Source of the DNA: JAAYPI01 sp036734385
GTDB lineage: Bacteria > Bacteroidota > Bacteroidia > Bacteroidales > Paludibacteraceae
NCBI GenBank assembly: GCA_036734385.1
Contig: DAIMYQ010000024.1
Coordinates: 1-24,496, forward strand
Direction of reading: 5' to 3'
Length of the DNA: 24,496 nucleotides
Part shown: piece by piece, positions 1-7,965 of the stretch
Layout of the letters: every line of letters begins with the position of its first letter
Position numbering within the stretch: position 1 is the first letter of the stretch
The notes under the pieces: model-generated
What the model was told of the DNA's origin: nothing
Seen by the model: the letters and a program-made list of their open reading frames with translations, nothing else
The model's database searches: none
Program-made: the position numbers and the translations under genes

Positions 1-251
1 GAAAAATTAACCATCTTATCTTTCTTGGCACATTTTAACACATAGTTAAATAATTCTTCTTCATCTATATCAACTTCTTCAACTACATCTTCATCCAAAT
101 ATCCCTTCGAATCATAAAAATCGTAGATAACATCTAGTAAATACTGAATATCATCATCATCAAATACAGTTTTTAGATTGTCGGGCAAATAGTTCAAAAT
201 AAAGGAGATTGCAGCATCATCGTCAAACTCCAACAATTCTTCTTCAGCCAT
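1..251 (-). CDS. Small acidic hypothetical protein (5' part; runs off the window)
   Basis: An open frame reads on the minus strand from an ATG at 251 to the window edge, giving 83 codons without a stop. The protein starts MAEEELLEFDDDAA and is very rich in Asp and Glu (runs such as VFDDDD and VDIDEEE), with no signal peptide and no membrane segment in the visible part, so it is probably a soluble acidic protein. A good promoter lies upstream (TTG at 308-310, 19 bases, TATCTTTA at 281-288), which supports the frame and the start. It is divergent from panB. I recognise no domain and assign no function. The C-terminus lies outside the window. Confidence 0.7.
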   Translation of the reverse strand, partial: MAEEELLEFDDDAAISFILNYLPDNLKTVFDDDDIQYLLDVIYDFYDSKGYLDEDVVEEVDIDEEELFNYVLKCAKKDKMVNF

Positions 252-280
252 AATTTTAAGTTTAGATTTTAAACATATGG

Positions 281-310
281 TAAAGATACAAATCAATTTT
301 TAACAACCAA
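281..310 (-). promoter_or_regulatory. Putative Bacteroidota promoter for the acidic hypothetical gene
   Basis: On the minus strand TTG (310-308) is followed after 19 bases by TATCTTTA (288-281), close to the Bacteroidota -33/-7 consensus TTTG-N19-TAnnTTTG. The gene starts about 30 bases downstream at 251. Confidence 0.5.
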
Positions 311-358
311 TGAGTTTTAAATAATTTTATAAAAAGAGACGGATAATGAATTTATTAA

Positions 359-366
359 TAACTTTG
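359..366 (+). promoter_or_regulatory. Putative -7 box for panB
   Basis: TAACTTTG at 359-366 matches TAnnTTTG exactly and lies 28 bases before the panB ATG at 395. No clear -33 TTTG is present at the expected distance. Confidence 0.5.
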
Positions 367-394
367 CACTTTCATTAATAAAAACGCATACAGT

Positions 395-1213
395 ATGTCT
401 GTTCATAATGATGATTCACGAAAAGTAACGACCCACCGCTTGATGGAAATGAAATCTCGAGGGGAGAAAATTACTATGATTACAGCCTATGATTACTCCA
501 TGGCAAGTATTGTTGATCAATCTAATATGGATGTTATTTTGGTAGGAGATTCCGCATCAAACGTTATCTGTGGTAATGTAACGACCTTGCCAATCACCCT
601 AAACGAAATGATTTTCATGGCAAAGTCAGTAACTAAAGCTGTGAAAAGAGCCCTAGTTGTAGTGGATATGCCATTTGGCACCTACCAAGGCAATTCATTG
701 GAGGCTGTAGCATCTGCCATCCGAATCATGAAAGAAACGGGTGCCGACTGCTTAAAAATAGAAGGTGGAGAAGAAATTATTGAGTCGGTAAATCGCATTC
801 TTTCTGCAGGGATTCCTATTATGGGACACCTTGGTTTAATGCCTCAATCAATTAATAAGTATGGCACATATACGGTAAGAGCGAAAGATGATGATGAAGC
901 AACTAAATTGATTAAAGACGCACTTTTGTTGGAAGAAGCCGGATGTTTCGCTATAGTATTGGAGAAAATACCGGCGGAACTTGCCGGAAAAGTGGCAAAA
1001 AAATTGCATATACCGATTATTGGAATTGGAGCCGGTGGTTATGTTGACGGGCAAGTATTAGTCATGCATGATATGCTGGGAATAAGTCAGGGATTTTCAC
1101 CACGTTTTCTCCGTCGATATGCAAACTTGAATGATATTATGTCTAATGCATTTAAGCAATACATAGAGGACGTGAAAAGTGGCGATTTTCCTAACGAAAG
1201 CGAACAATATTAA
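395..1213 (+). CDS. panB: 3-methyl-2-oxobutanoate hydroxymethyltransferase (ketopantoate hydroxymethyltransferase)
   Basis: PanB transfers a hydroxymethyl group from 5,10-methylene-tetrahydrofolate to 2-oxoisovalerate, giving ketopantoate, the first committed step of pantothenate and coenzyme A synthesis in the cytoplasm. The 272-residue length is typical. The family's TIM-barrel signature runs throughout: ILVGDS (Asp52) and VDMPFG (Asp91) carry the Mg2+-binding aspartates, KIEGGEE (Glu122) the third acidic ligand, HLGLMPQS the substrate loop, VLEKIP the catalytic Glu189, and IGIGAG a conserved glycine loop. The ATG at 395 sits 28 bases after a TAnnTTTG box, and a hairpin terminator follows the stop. 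No other pantothenate gene is next to it, so the pathway is dispersed in this genome. It converges on nadC. Confidence 0.96.
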   Translation: MSVHNDDSRKVTTHRLMEMKSRGEKITMITAYDYSMASIVDQSNMDVILVGDSASNVICGNVTTLPITLNEMIFMAKSVTKAVKRALVVVDMPFGTYQGNSLEAVASAIRIMKETGADCLKIEGGEEIIESVNRILSAGIPIMGHLGLMPQSINKYGTYTVRAKDDDEATKLIKDALLLEEAGCFAIVLEKIPAELAGKVAKKLHIPIIGIGAGGYVDGQVLVMHDMLGISQGFSPRFLRRYANLNDIMSNAFKQYIEDVKSGDFPNESEQY

Positions 1214-1217
1214 CCAT

Positions 1218-1253
1218 AAAAAAGGTTGCATAGTCGAATGCAACCTTTTTTTA
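1218..1253. terminator. Bidirectional hairpin terminator between panB and nadC
   Basis: AAAGGTTGCAT (1221-1231), a six-base loop and ATGCAACCTTT (1238-1248) form a perfect 11-bp stem. It is followed by a T run on the plus strand and preceded by an A run, so it can end transcripts from both convergent genes. Confidence 0.9.
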
Positions 1254-1270
1254 TCATTATTCTTATCAAA

Positions 1271-2110
1271 CTATACTGCTTTAAAACTCATATCTAGGCT
1301 TTTGACTGAATGAGTAAGTGCTCCAATGGAAATATAGTCGACACCGCATTCCGCATAGGTACGTAACGTATCAAATGTTATCCCGCCTGAAGATTCGGTT
1401 TCATACCTTCCATTAATAATTTCGACTGCTTTTTTCGTGTTTTCAGGAGTAAAATTATCCAACATAATGCGGTCTACTCCACCTAATTTGAGTACCCTGC
1501 CCAATTCTTCAAAATTGCGTACTTCAATCTCTATTTTCAAAGATTTGCCCTTTTCTTTGCAATATTTTTGTGCAGAAAGAATCGCATTTTCTATACCGCC
1601 CGCAAAATCGACATGATTATCTTTTAACAAAATCATATCAAAAAGACCAATACGATGATTTTCGCCCCCACCCAATTTTACAGCTTGTTTTTCCAACAAA
1701 CGAAGTCCGGGAGTAGTTTTTCTAGTATCTAAAACTTTCGTTTTCAATCCTTCGAGTTGCTTCACGTATTTTCGAGTAACAGTAGCCACGCCACTCATAC
1801 GTTGCATAATATTAAGCATCAATCGTTCTGTTTGCAGTAAAGAAAGAATTTTACCCTCCACTTCAAATGCCACATCACCGACATTTACTTCAGAACCGTC
1901 TTTTATAAAAACTGTCATTTTTAAACTAGGATCAAATGCATTGAAAATTTCGCGTGCTACTTCAACACCTGCAAGCACACCTTTTTCTTTTATAATCAAG
2001 CGGGATTTACCAACGGCAAACTCCGGAATACAAGATAAGGATGTATGATCTCCATCTCCAATATCTTCTAAAAACCAATATTGGATTAGTTCTTTATACG
2101 TTTTATTCAT
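1271..2110 (-). CDS. nadC: Nicotinate-nucleotide pyrophosphorylase (carboxylating; quinolinate phosphoribosyltransferase)
   Basis: NadC converts quinolinate and PRPP to nicotinate mononucleotide, CO2 and pyrophosphate in de novo NAD synthesis. The 279-residue protein has the family's features in order: EDIGDGDHTS near residue 20, the motif DTRKTTPGLR (Arg130, Lys131) that binds quinolinate, KLGGGENHR (His152, Arg153), ILLKDNH (Lys163), then EIEVRNFEE and the GVDRIMLDNF phosphate-site strand, and a C-terminal ISIGALTHS loop. It starts inside the end of the upstream DUF4783 gene (eight-base overlap), so the two are probably co-transcribed and translationally coupled. nadD, the next pathway enzyme, lies only 0.9 kb away in a separate transcription unit. 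Confidence 0.96.
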   Translation of the reverse strand: MNKTYKELIQYWFLEDIGDGDHTSLSCIPEFAVGKSRLIIKEKGVLAGVEVAREIFNAFDPSLKMTVFIKDGSEVNVGDVAFEVEGKILSLLQTERLMLNIMQRMSGVATVTRKYVKQLEGLKTKVLDTRKTTPGLRLLEKQAVKLGGGENHRIGLFDMILLKDNHVDFAGGIENAILSAQKYCKEKGKSLKIEIEVRNFEELGRVLKLGGVDRIMLDNFTPENTKKAVEIINGRYETESSGGITFDTLRTYAECGVDYISIGALTHSVKSLDMSFKAV

Positions 2111-2513
2111 TTGTTTGATCTATTCTAAGTTGGCATATTAATGATCTACTATCAACCTTTTTAATCAATAAATACACCCTGAATTTTTTATTATTTGAAG
2201 AAGTAAAGCTTCCTATTACAAAACTTGAACTTTCTTTTATTCCTTTATGAGATACATTGAAAGAGAGTGCAGGATTTCCAGAAAAAAAAGATTGCAAAAT
2301 GGATGCTCCCTGTGTTTTGGTATAAATACCGACTTTATCACCTACAATCGAAAACTCAACTTTATCGTTTAAATAATATGCAATCGCACTAGCATTACCC
2401 TTCTGAAAAGCATCTGAAACCTCATTTATCATATTAAGTTGGGCACTTGACGTAAAAAAAGGTACCACAAAAAACATGGTTAAAACAAGATATTTCAGAT
2501 TCTTTTTTTTCAT
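2103..2513 (-). CDS. Secreted DUF4783 family protein
   Basis: A 136-residue protein with an N-terminal signal peptide: a lysine-rich start (MKKKNLK), a hydrophobic stretch and a likely cleavage at SSAQ-LN. The body resembles the DUF4783 family of the Bacteroidota, a small NTF2-like fold, with the recognisable core of an ISEVSDAFQ-like helix (here INEVSDAFQKGNA), a YLNDKVE segment and a central strand SFVIGSF. Its molecular role is unknown. The longest frame begins at a TTG at 2522, but the ATG at 2513 gives a classical signal peptide and is preferred. It precedes nadC with an eight-base overlap. A -7 box TATGTTTG lies at 2560-2567 on its strand. Confidence 0.85.
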   Translation of the reverse strand: MKKKNLKYLVLTMFFVVPFFTSSAQLNMINEVSDAFQKGNASAIAYYLNDKVEFSIVGDKVGIYTKTQGASILQSFFSGNPALSFNVSHKGIKESSSFVIGSFTSSNNKKFRVYLLIKKVDSRSLICQLRIDQTNE

Positions 2514-2549
2514 TTCGACCAATCCAGCGAAATTGTTTAAAATTTTTCA

Positions 2550-2567
2550 GATATTTGTGCAAACATA
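2550..2567. promoter_or_regulatory. Overlapping divergent -7 boxes of rlmH and the DUF4783-nadC unit
   Basis: On the minus strand TATGTTTG (2567-2560) is an exact TAnnTTTG match for the DUF4783-nadC unit. On the plus strand GATATTTG (2550-2557) is a 7-of-8 match for rlmH. The two lie back to back in the 64-base space between the genes. Confidence 0.45.
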
Positions 2568-2577
2568 AAGAAAAAAA

Positions 2578-3051
2578 ATGAAAATAGCACTACTTGTTGT
2601 TGGAAAAACCACTGACAATCATCTTCAAAATTGCATTGCAGAATACTTCAAAAGGCTAACGCATTATATTCCGTTCGAGATACAAATAATACCCGAATTA
2701 AAAAACACAAAGGGTCTATCATGCGAAGTTCAAAGAGAAAAAGAAGGCGAATTAATACTGAAAAGTCTTGCTGACGCTAATGAAGTTATCTTATTAGATG
2801 AAAAGGGAACTCAATTCACTTCTTTGGAGTTTTCTCAGCAAATAGAGAAACAATTAGGTAGTGGAAAGAAAAAAATTGTTTTTGTGATAGGAGGTCCATA
2901 TGGATTTTCAAAAGATGTTTATAAAACAGCCAATAGTAAAATTTCACTGTCTAAAATGACTTTTTCGCATCAAATGATTCGCCTTATTTTTGTAGAACAA
3001 CTTTATCGGGCTATGACCATTTTAAAAAACGAACCCTATCATCACGAATAA
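2578..3051 (+). CDS. rlmH: 23S rRNA (pseudouridine1915-N3)-methyltransferase RlmH
   Basis: RlmH is a SPOUT-class methyltransferase that uses S-adenosylmethionine to methylate pseudouridine 1915 in helix 69 of 23S rRNA on the assembled 70S ribosome. The 157-residue length is normal. The trefoil-knot SAM-binding site is visible as FVIGGPYGFS, followed by the conserved SLSKMTFSHQMIRLIFVEQLYRA-type C-terminal helix. The N-terminus has the typical MKIALLVVGKT strand. Its TAA at 3049-3051 abuts the nadD stop on the other strand with no spacer, so no separate terminator exists between these convergent genes. Confidence 0.96.
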   Translation: MKIALLVVGKTTDNHLQNCIAEYFKRLTHYIPFEIQIIPELKNTKGLSCEVQREKEGELILKSLADANEVILLDEKGTQFTSLEFSQQIEKQLGSGKKKIVFVIGGPYGFSKDVYKTANSKISLSKMTFSHQMIRLIFVEQLYRAMTILKNEPYHHE

Positions 3052-3630
3052 TCAACGATACAGCTTATATTTCTGAATAAAGTCAAACACAAGAGCATCA
3101 ACCATAGATTCAAAGTTTTTGCCTTGTCGGATATTTTCTCTTACCTCCGTAGAAGAAAATTTGAATAGCGGTGCTCCTTCCATAAAAATCATTTGAGGAT
3201 AATCCTTTCGCTCCTTACTTATGTCTGAAAATTGCCGTGGATAAACGATAATCGAATACCTTTTCAAAATTTCAAGATAATTTTTCCATTTATTAAACGT
3301 CGGGACATTGTCACTTCCAATTATCAATGTAAAGTCACTACTGGGGTAATTTTTGGACAGGTAGGTCAATGTATCAATAGTATACGATGGTTTGCTTAAA
3401 TGAAACTCCACATCACAAATCTTCATATTGGGGACATCTGCAACAGCCATGCGAACCATTGCCAACCGCATATCATCACACAATAATTTTTCTGTTTGTT
3501 TTAGAGGATTTTGAGGAGAAACGACGAACCAAATTTCATCCAACGAGGTACAGTGCAAGAGATATTTTGCCAATTCAACATGTCCGACGTGTATGGGATT
3601 AAAAGAACCAAAATACAATCCTACTTTCAT
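3052..3630 (-). CDS. nadD: Nicotinate-nucleotide adenylyltransferase
   Basis: NadD joins nicotinate mononucleotide and ATP to make deamido-NAD, the step before NAD synthetase. The 192-residue protein begins with the nucleotidyltransferase motif GSFNPIHVGH (the GxFxPxHxGH signature) and ends with FSSTEVRE, the second nucleotide-binding motif (SSTxIR). LIIGSDN and the central FNKW segment are also family features. Its ATG overlaps the gmk stop as ATGA (3627-3630), indicating translational coupling in a yicC-gmk-nadD operon, a gene order common in Bacteroidota. Confidence 0.96.
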   Translation of the reverse strand: MKVGLYFGSFNPIHVGHVELAKYLLHCTSLDEIWFVVSPQNPLKQTEKLLCDDMRLAMVRMAVADVPNMKICDVEFHLSKPSYTIDTLTYLSKNYPSSDFTLIIGSDNVPTFNKWKNYLEILKRYSIIVYPRQFSDISKERKDYPQMIFMEGAPLFKFSSTEVRENIRQGKNFESMVDALVFDFIQKYKLYR

Positions 3631-4199
3631 GATTTTTTTGATAAAAATTCACGAATAACCGTTTCTGCTTCTTTTCGAGCCCTTTCCAAATCGTCGTTCA
3701 CAATTATTGCATCAAATTGAGGAGCAAAAGTCATTTCGTAGGCGGCCTTTTCTACCCTTTTTTGTATCATTTCCGCACAATCCGTAGCTCTATGAAGCAG
3801 CCTTTTTTGCAATTCTTCGACACTCGGTGGCTGAATAAACAAAGTGAGGGTTTGTTCCGGATACTGTTTTTTTATGTTTAATCCACCTAACACATCTACA
3901 TCAAAAACAACATTTCTACCTTGACTGGTAATTCTCTCAATCTCAGTTTTTAAAGTTCCATAAAAGCAGTCTTTATAAACTTCTTCGTACTCCAAAAAAT
4001 CACCTTGTACTATTCTCCGTTTAAAATCTTCTACCGACAAAAAATAATACGCTACCCCATCTTGCTCCGTTCCGCGAGGCTGTCTTGTGGTTGCCGAAAT
4101 AGAAAACTCCAAATTGAGACCCGCTTCCAGCAAATACTTCATAATGGTAGTCTTTCCGGAGCCGGATGGTGCCGATAAAACGATTAGTTTACCCTGCAT
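3627..4199 (-). CDS. gmk: Guanylate kinase
   Basis: Gmk phosphorylates GMP to GDP with ATP. The 190-residue protein carries the P-loop SAPSGSGKTTI near residue 10, the GMP-binding segment SATTRQPRGTEQDGVAYYF around residues 36-53, the FLEYEEVYKDCFYGT motif, FDVDVLGG (Walker B-like) and the lid with RLLHRATD. Length and motif order are normal. It sits between yicC (27 bases upstream) and nadD (four-base ATGA overlap) and is probably transcribed from the yicC promoter. Confidence 0.97.
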   Translation of the reverse strand: MQGKLIVLSAPSGSGKTTIMKYLLEAGLNLEFSISATTRQPRGTEQDGVAYYFLSVEDFKRRIVQGDFLEYEEVYKDCFYGTLKTEIERITSQGRNVVFDVDVLGGLNIKKQYPEQTLTLFIQPPSVEELQKRLLHRATDCAEMIQKRVEKAAYEMTFAPQFDAIIVNDDLERARKEAETVIREFLSKKS

Positions 4200-4226
4200 A
4201 TCAAATTTTTCTTATCGTCTTTTTAA

Positions 4227-5102
4227 TTAAAGCACATTAAGTACTTGTTCTTTTATCTGTTCCAATTCATCCTTCATAAGTACAACAATACGTTGCATTT
4301 CACTATGATTGGCCTTTGAACCAAGGGTGTTTATTTCACGACCCATTTCTTGAGCGATGAAACCGAGTTTCTTCCCCGCTGATTTTTCGGTATTCATGGT
4401 TTCCACAAAATAGCGTAAATGATTTTTCAATCTTTCCTTTTCTTCATTTACGTCCAACTTTTCAATATAAAAAATCAATTCTTGTTCAAGCCTATTTTTG
4501 TCGTAAGTCACTTTATCATCAATTGCTTGTAAATTTTGTTCCAAGCGTTGTTTGATTTTTTCAACTCTTTCGCCTTCATACAAAGATATTTGACCTAAGA
4601 GTTTTTCTATATTTTCTATTTTCTTTCCAAAGATAGCTTCAACGGCTTTACCTTCTTGCTGTCTAAAAGTTATAAGGTTATCCAAACATTGAGCAATGGC
4701 ATTTTTAATCACAATCCATTCTTTTTCTTGCAATTCCTGCGTTTCAGTTTTCATTACATCAGGAAAACGAAACAAAATATCAAACCAATTTGCCGGTTTC
4801 TCTATGCCGGTTTTATCTGCAATCTCCGTTATTTGTTGCAAATAATTTTGAAAGGCTACCACATTTATTTTGGTAACAGAATCGCCCACGGAATTGTCCA
4901 CATACAAAGAAAAATCGACTTTTCCTCTTTCCAATTTCTGTGATATATCATTTCTTATCTCAATATCTTTTTCTCGGTACAAAGAAGAAAGACGAGTAGA
5001 AAGGTCTAATTGTTTACTGTTTAAAGATTTAATTTCAACAACAATTTTTTTATTGTCATATTCACAAACGGCCTTACCGTATCCTGTCATCGATTGTATC
5101 AT
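4227..5102 (-). CDS. YicC family endoribonuclease
   Basis: The 291-residue protein has both YicC family domains: the N-terminal part starting IQSMTGYGKA and containing EIKSLNSKQLD, and the C-terminal DUF1732 part with KLGFIAQEMGREINTLGSKANHS-like sequence before a closing helix. E. coli YicC is known as an endoribonuclease acting on small RNAs, so an RNA-decay role is likely; the exact substrate is unknown. The middle is a long glutamate- and lysine-rich coiled-coil-like stretch (residues about 150-220). It is the first gene of the yicC-gmk-nadD cluster, with an exact -7 box (TACTTTTG) 21 bases upstream. Confidence 0.93.
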   Translation of the reverse strand: MIQSMTGYGKAVCEYDNKKIVVEIKSLNSKQLDLSTRLSSLYREKDIEIRNDISQKLERGKVDFSLYVDNSVGDSVTKINVVAFQNYLQQITEIADKTGIEKPANWFDILFRFPDVMKTETQELQEKEWIVIKNAIAQCLDNLITFRQQEGKAVEAIFGKKIENIEKLLGQISLYEGERVEKIKQRLEQNLQAIDDKVTYDKNRLEQELIFYIEKLDVNEEKERLKNHLRYFVETMNTEKSAGKKLGFIAQEMGREINTLGSKANHSEMQRIVVLMKDELEQIKEQVLNVL

Positions 5103-5123
5103 ATAATTTATATTTATCTTTCA

Positions 5124-5131
5124 CAAAAGTA
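5124..5131 (-). promoter_or_regulatory. Putative -7 box for yicC-gmk-nadD
   Basis: TACTTTTG read on the minus strand matches TAnnTTTG exactly and lies 21 bases before the yicC start. No clear -33 element is visible. Confidence 0.5.
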
Positions 5132-5215
5132 CTTCTTTTAAGAAAAAAAACGTCACATTAGCGACACAAAACAAAGAAAAACATTTTTTATGAACATTTT
5201 TTCAATCGAAAAATA

Positions 5216-5223
5216 TAAATTTG
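5216..5223 (+). promoter_or_regulatory. Putative -7 box for tsaB
   Basis: TAAATTTG at 5216-5223 is an exact TAnnTTTG match followed by CA. It covers the TTG at 5221 that would open the longest frame, so translation cannot sensibly start there and the ATG at 5245 is favoured. Confidence 0.6.
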
Positions 5224-5244
5224 CAGTCTACAAATAATATTTTT

Positions 5245-5934
5245 ATGCCGGTTATTTTACACATCGAAACTTCCACCAATGTTTGTTCGGTTACCCTATC
5301 TGAAAATGGAAAAATTTTATTTGAAAAAATAGATGTTCAAGGGCAAAATCATAGTAAAGTTTTAGGTATATTTGCAAAAGACATTTTAAACAATGCGAAA
5401 AACGACAACAAAACGATAGATGCTATTGCTATCAGTTGTGGTCCGGGTTCTTACACAGGTTTACGCATCGGTGTTTCTTTTGCAAAAGGATTGTGTTATG
5501 GTTTAAATGTTCCCCTAATAGCAATTAACACATTAAAGTTGATGGCTTATGGATTCTTGGTCGAAGAAAATCCCGAAAAAGGATCTCTTCTTTGTCCTAT
5601 GATTGATGCTCGAAGGATGGAAGTTTATTCTGCTTTTTTTAATACAAATTTGGAAGAAATAAGACCCACCTCAGCAGACATTATTGATGAGAGTTCTTAT
5701 CTTGATCTTTTACAAAAACGAGTTTATTTTTTTGGGAACGGATCAGAAAAATGCAAAACTCAAATTACGCATCCAAATGCTTACTTTGTAAGCGAAAAAA
5801 CGCCCTTATCAAAATATATGATTTCGCTTGCGGAAAAAGATTTTGAAAAATACAACTTTAAAGATACAGCTTATTTTGAACCCTTTTACCTAAAAGAATT
5901 TATTGCTTCAACGCCTAAAAATAAAGTATTTTAG
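5245..5934 (+). CDS. tsaB: tRNA threonylcarbamoyladenosine biosynthesis protein TsaB
   Basis: TsaB is the non-catalytic partner of TsaD that is needed for t6A at position 37 of ANN-decoding tRNAs. It belongs to the ASKHA fold. The 229-residue protein starts MPVILHIETSTNVCSVTL, shows the family hallmark GPGSYTGLRIG near residue 67 and a second PMIDARRMEVYSA motif in the middle. The frame is open upstream to a TTG at 5221, but that codon lies inside the -7 box at 5216-5223, so the ATG at 5245 is chosen. It precedes a DUF4290 gene and murA on the same strand and is divergent from yicC. Confidence 0.95.
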   Translation: MPVILHIETSTNVCSVTLSENGKILFEKIDVQGQNHSKVLGIFAKDILNNAKNDNKTIDAIAISCGPGSYTGLRIGVSFAKGLCYGLNVPLIAINTLKLMAYGFLVEENPEKGSLLCPMIDARRMEVYSAFFNTNLEEIRPTSADIIDESSYLDLLQKRVYFFGNGSEKCKTQITHPNAYFVSEKTPLSKYMISLAEKDFEKYNFKDTAYFEPFYLKEFIASTPKNKVF

Positions 5935-5991
5935 ATTCGAAACGAATGCCTTCCCATTTCATCAAAAATAGATTTAGAACAATAACAACGA

Positions 5992-6594
5992 ATGAAATAT
6001 TACACTGAATACGAGAGAATGATTATGCCCGAATATGGACGCAACATTCAACAAATGGTAAATCACGCACTAACAATCGAAGACAAAGGAGAAAGAACTC
6101 GATGTGTACGCACAATAATCAATATTATGGGAAATTTGTTTCCGCATTTGCGTGACGTAAATGACTTCCGCCATAAACTTTGGGATCATTTAGCTATTAT
6201 GTCTAATTTTCAACTTGATATTGATTATCCATACGAAATTCCTCAAAAGAACATCTTATATACAAAACCGGAACGTGTTGATTACCCCCATTTGGATGTA
6301 AAATACCGTCATTACGGAAGGACTCTTCCTTTGATGATTCAGAAAGCTTCTCTGTATAAAGACGGAGAAGAAAAAGACCAGCTTATTTCGTTGCTTGCCA
6401 ATCACATGAAAAAATGTTTTCTTACATGGAATAAAGAAGTGGTTGACGATAAGAAAATATTTGATGATTTGCGTGAACTTTCCAATGGCGTTCTTAACTT
6501 TACAGAAAATTCAGTAAAATTGAAAGAATCGAAAGACATTTTAGCCAATAACAACAAGAGCAGAAACAAACAACGTAACAAACAAAAAAAGTAA
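5992..6594 (+). CDS. DUF4290 family protein
   Basis: A 200-residue soluble protein of the DUF4290 family found in Bacteroidota. Visible family features are the opening YYTEYERMIMPEYGRNIQQMV-like segment, RTIINIMGNLFPHLRD, and HKLWDHLAIMS followed by a Asp/Tyr/Pro segment IDYPYEIP. The last 25 residues are a Lys/Asn/Arg-rich tail (NNNKSRNKQRNKQKK), probably disordered and possibly nucleic acid-binding. No signal peptide or membrane segment is seen. The function is unknown. It ends four bases before murA, and this tight pairing with murA is common in the phylum. A TAGATTTA box at 5969-5976 could be its own promoter; otherwise it reads on from tsaB. Confidence 0.88.
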   Translation: MKYYTEYERMIMPEYGRNIQQMVNHALTIEDKGERTRCVRTIINIMGNLFPHLRDVNDFRHKLWDHLAIMSNFQLDIDYPYEIPQKNILYTKPERVDYPHLDVKYRHYGRTLPLMIQKASLYKDGEEKDQLISLLANHMKKCFLTWNKEVVDDKKIFDDLRELSNGVLNFTENSVKLKESKDILANNNKSRNKQRNKQKK

Positions 6595-6598
6595 CGCT

Positions 6599-7906
6599 AT
6601 GAGTTCATTTGTTATAGAAGGTGGTCACGAATTAAGAGGTGAAATTATCCCTCAGGGTGCTAAAAATGAGGCCTTACAGGTTATTTGTGCAACACTGCTC
6701 TCCAGCGAAAAAATTACCATTAATAACATTCCCAATATTCTTGATGTAAATAACCTTATTGATCTACTTCAAGACATGGGCGTGAAAATTTGCAAATTGG
6801 GAGATAATTCTTACAGCTTTGAAGCAAAAGAGATAAACCTTGACTATTTTCAAAGTCAAGATTTTCATTCCAAAAGTTCTTTTTTACGTGGTTCTGTTAT
6901 GCTTGTAGGTCCTTTGGTTGGTCGTTTTGGTCGTGCCGTTGTTGCTAAACCCGGAGGCGATAAAATTGGTCGACGGAGATTAGATACGCATTTTATTGGC
7001 ATTCAAAAATTAGGAGCCAATTTTATTTATGAAGCCCAGAATAGGGCTTATCAAATAGAAGGCAAGAATCTTAGGGGGTGTTATATGCTCTTAGATGAAG
7101 CTTCTGTAACGGGAACTGCCAACATCATTATGGCAGCTGTTTTAGCAACAGGAACAACCACTATTTACAATGCAGCTTGTGAACCATACATACAACAGCT
7201 TTGCAAAATGCTGAACAGTATGGGTGCAAAAATTAGTGGAATTGCTTCTAACTTGCTCACAATAGAAGGAGTATCTGAGTTACACGGATGTGTGCATCAA
7301 ATATTGCCGGACATGATTGAGATCGGAAGCTTTATCGGCATGGCAGCCATAACAAATTCCGAAATTACTATCAAAAATGTTTCTTATGAAAATTTGGGAA
7401 TGATTCCTGATAGTTTCCGAAAATTAGGAATTCAATTATTTGTCAAAGACGACGACATTATTATCCCAAAACAAACAAGTTATACCATTGAATCATACAT
7501 GGACGGTTCTATTATGACCATCGCTGACGCTCCTTGGCCAGGTCTTAGTCCCGACCTTCTAAGCGTAATGTTAGTGGTAGCAACAAAGGCACAAGGAAGC
7601 GTTTTGATTCACCAAAAAATGTTTGAAAGCAGATTGTTCTTTGTGGATAAATTAATCGACATGGGAGCTCAAATAATCTTGTGTGACCCTCACCGTGCAA
7701 CGATTATTGGATTAGGAGAAAGATTTAAATTACGCAGTGCTGTGATGAGTTCACCCGATATTCGTGCTGGTATTGCATTGCTTATAGCTGCTATGGGTGC
7801 TGAAGGCACAAGTATTATTCACAACATTGATCAAATAGACAGAGGATACGAAAATATTGATGAACGCATCAATCGTTTAGGAGGGAAAATAACAAGACAA
7901 GAATAA
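6599..7906 (+). CDS. murA: UDP-N-acetylglucosamine 1-carboxyvinyltransferase (Asp-type MurA)
   Basis: MurA transfers enolpyruvate from PEP to UDP-GlcNAc, the first committed step of peptidoglycan synthesis. The 435-residue protein has the two-domain EPSP synthase-like fold: GAKNEALQ near residue 20 binds substrate (Lys22, Asn23), SSFLRGSVMLVGPLVGRFG leads into the active-site loop, and SPDIRAGIALLIAA and DRGYENIDERI lie near the C-terminus. The loop position that is Cys115 in E. coli is Asp121 here (PGGDKIGRR). Cys-to-Asp enzymes are active but insensitive to fosfomycin. The start follows the DUF4290 stop by four bases. Bacteroides homologues, as I recall them, also have this Asp, so it is probably a lineage trait and not a recent mutation. 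Confidence 0.96.
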   Translation: MSSFVIEGGHELRGEIIPQGAKNEALQVICATLLSSEKITINNIPNILDVNNLIDLLQDMGVKICKLGDNSYSFEAKEINLDYFQSQDFHSKSSFLRGSVMLVGPLVGRFGRAVVAKPGGDKIGRRRLDTHFIGIQKLGANFIYEAQNRAYQIEGKNLRGCYMLLDEASVTGTANIIMAAVLATGTTTIYNAACEPYIQQLCKMLNSMGAKISGIASNLLTIEGVSELHGCVHQILPDMIEIGSFIGMAAITNSEITIKNVSYENLGMIPDSFRKLGIQLFVKDDDIIIPKQTSYTIESYMDGSIMTIADAPWPGLSPDLLSVMLVVATKAQGSVLIHQKMFESRLFFVDKLIDMGAQIILCDPHRATIIGLGERFKLRSAVMSSPDIRAGIALLIAAMGAEGTSIIHNIDQIDRGYENIDERINRLGGKITRQE

Positions 7907-7965
7907 CTTACCCCAATGTCGAGGAAGCATTCTTGTCCTGAAATATAAATTTTCTAAAACTTTTC

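Noticed and set aside
5221..5244. Longer TsaB start at a TTG (5221).
   Set aside because: The TTG is part of a TAnnTTTG promoter box; the ATG at 5245 gives the normal family N-terminus.
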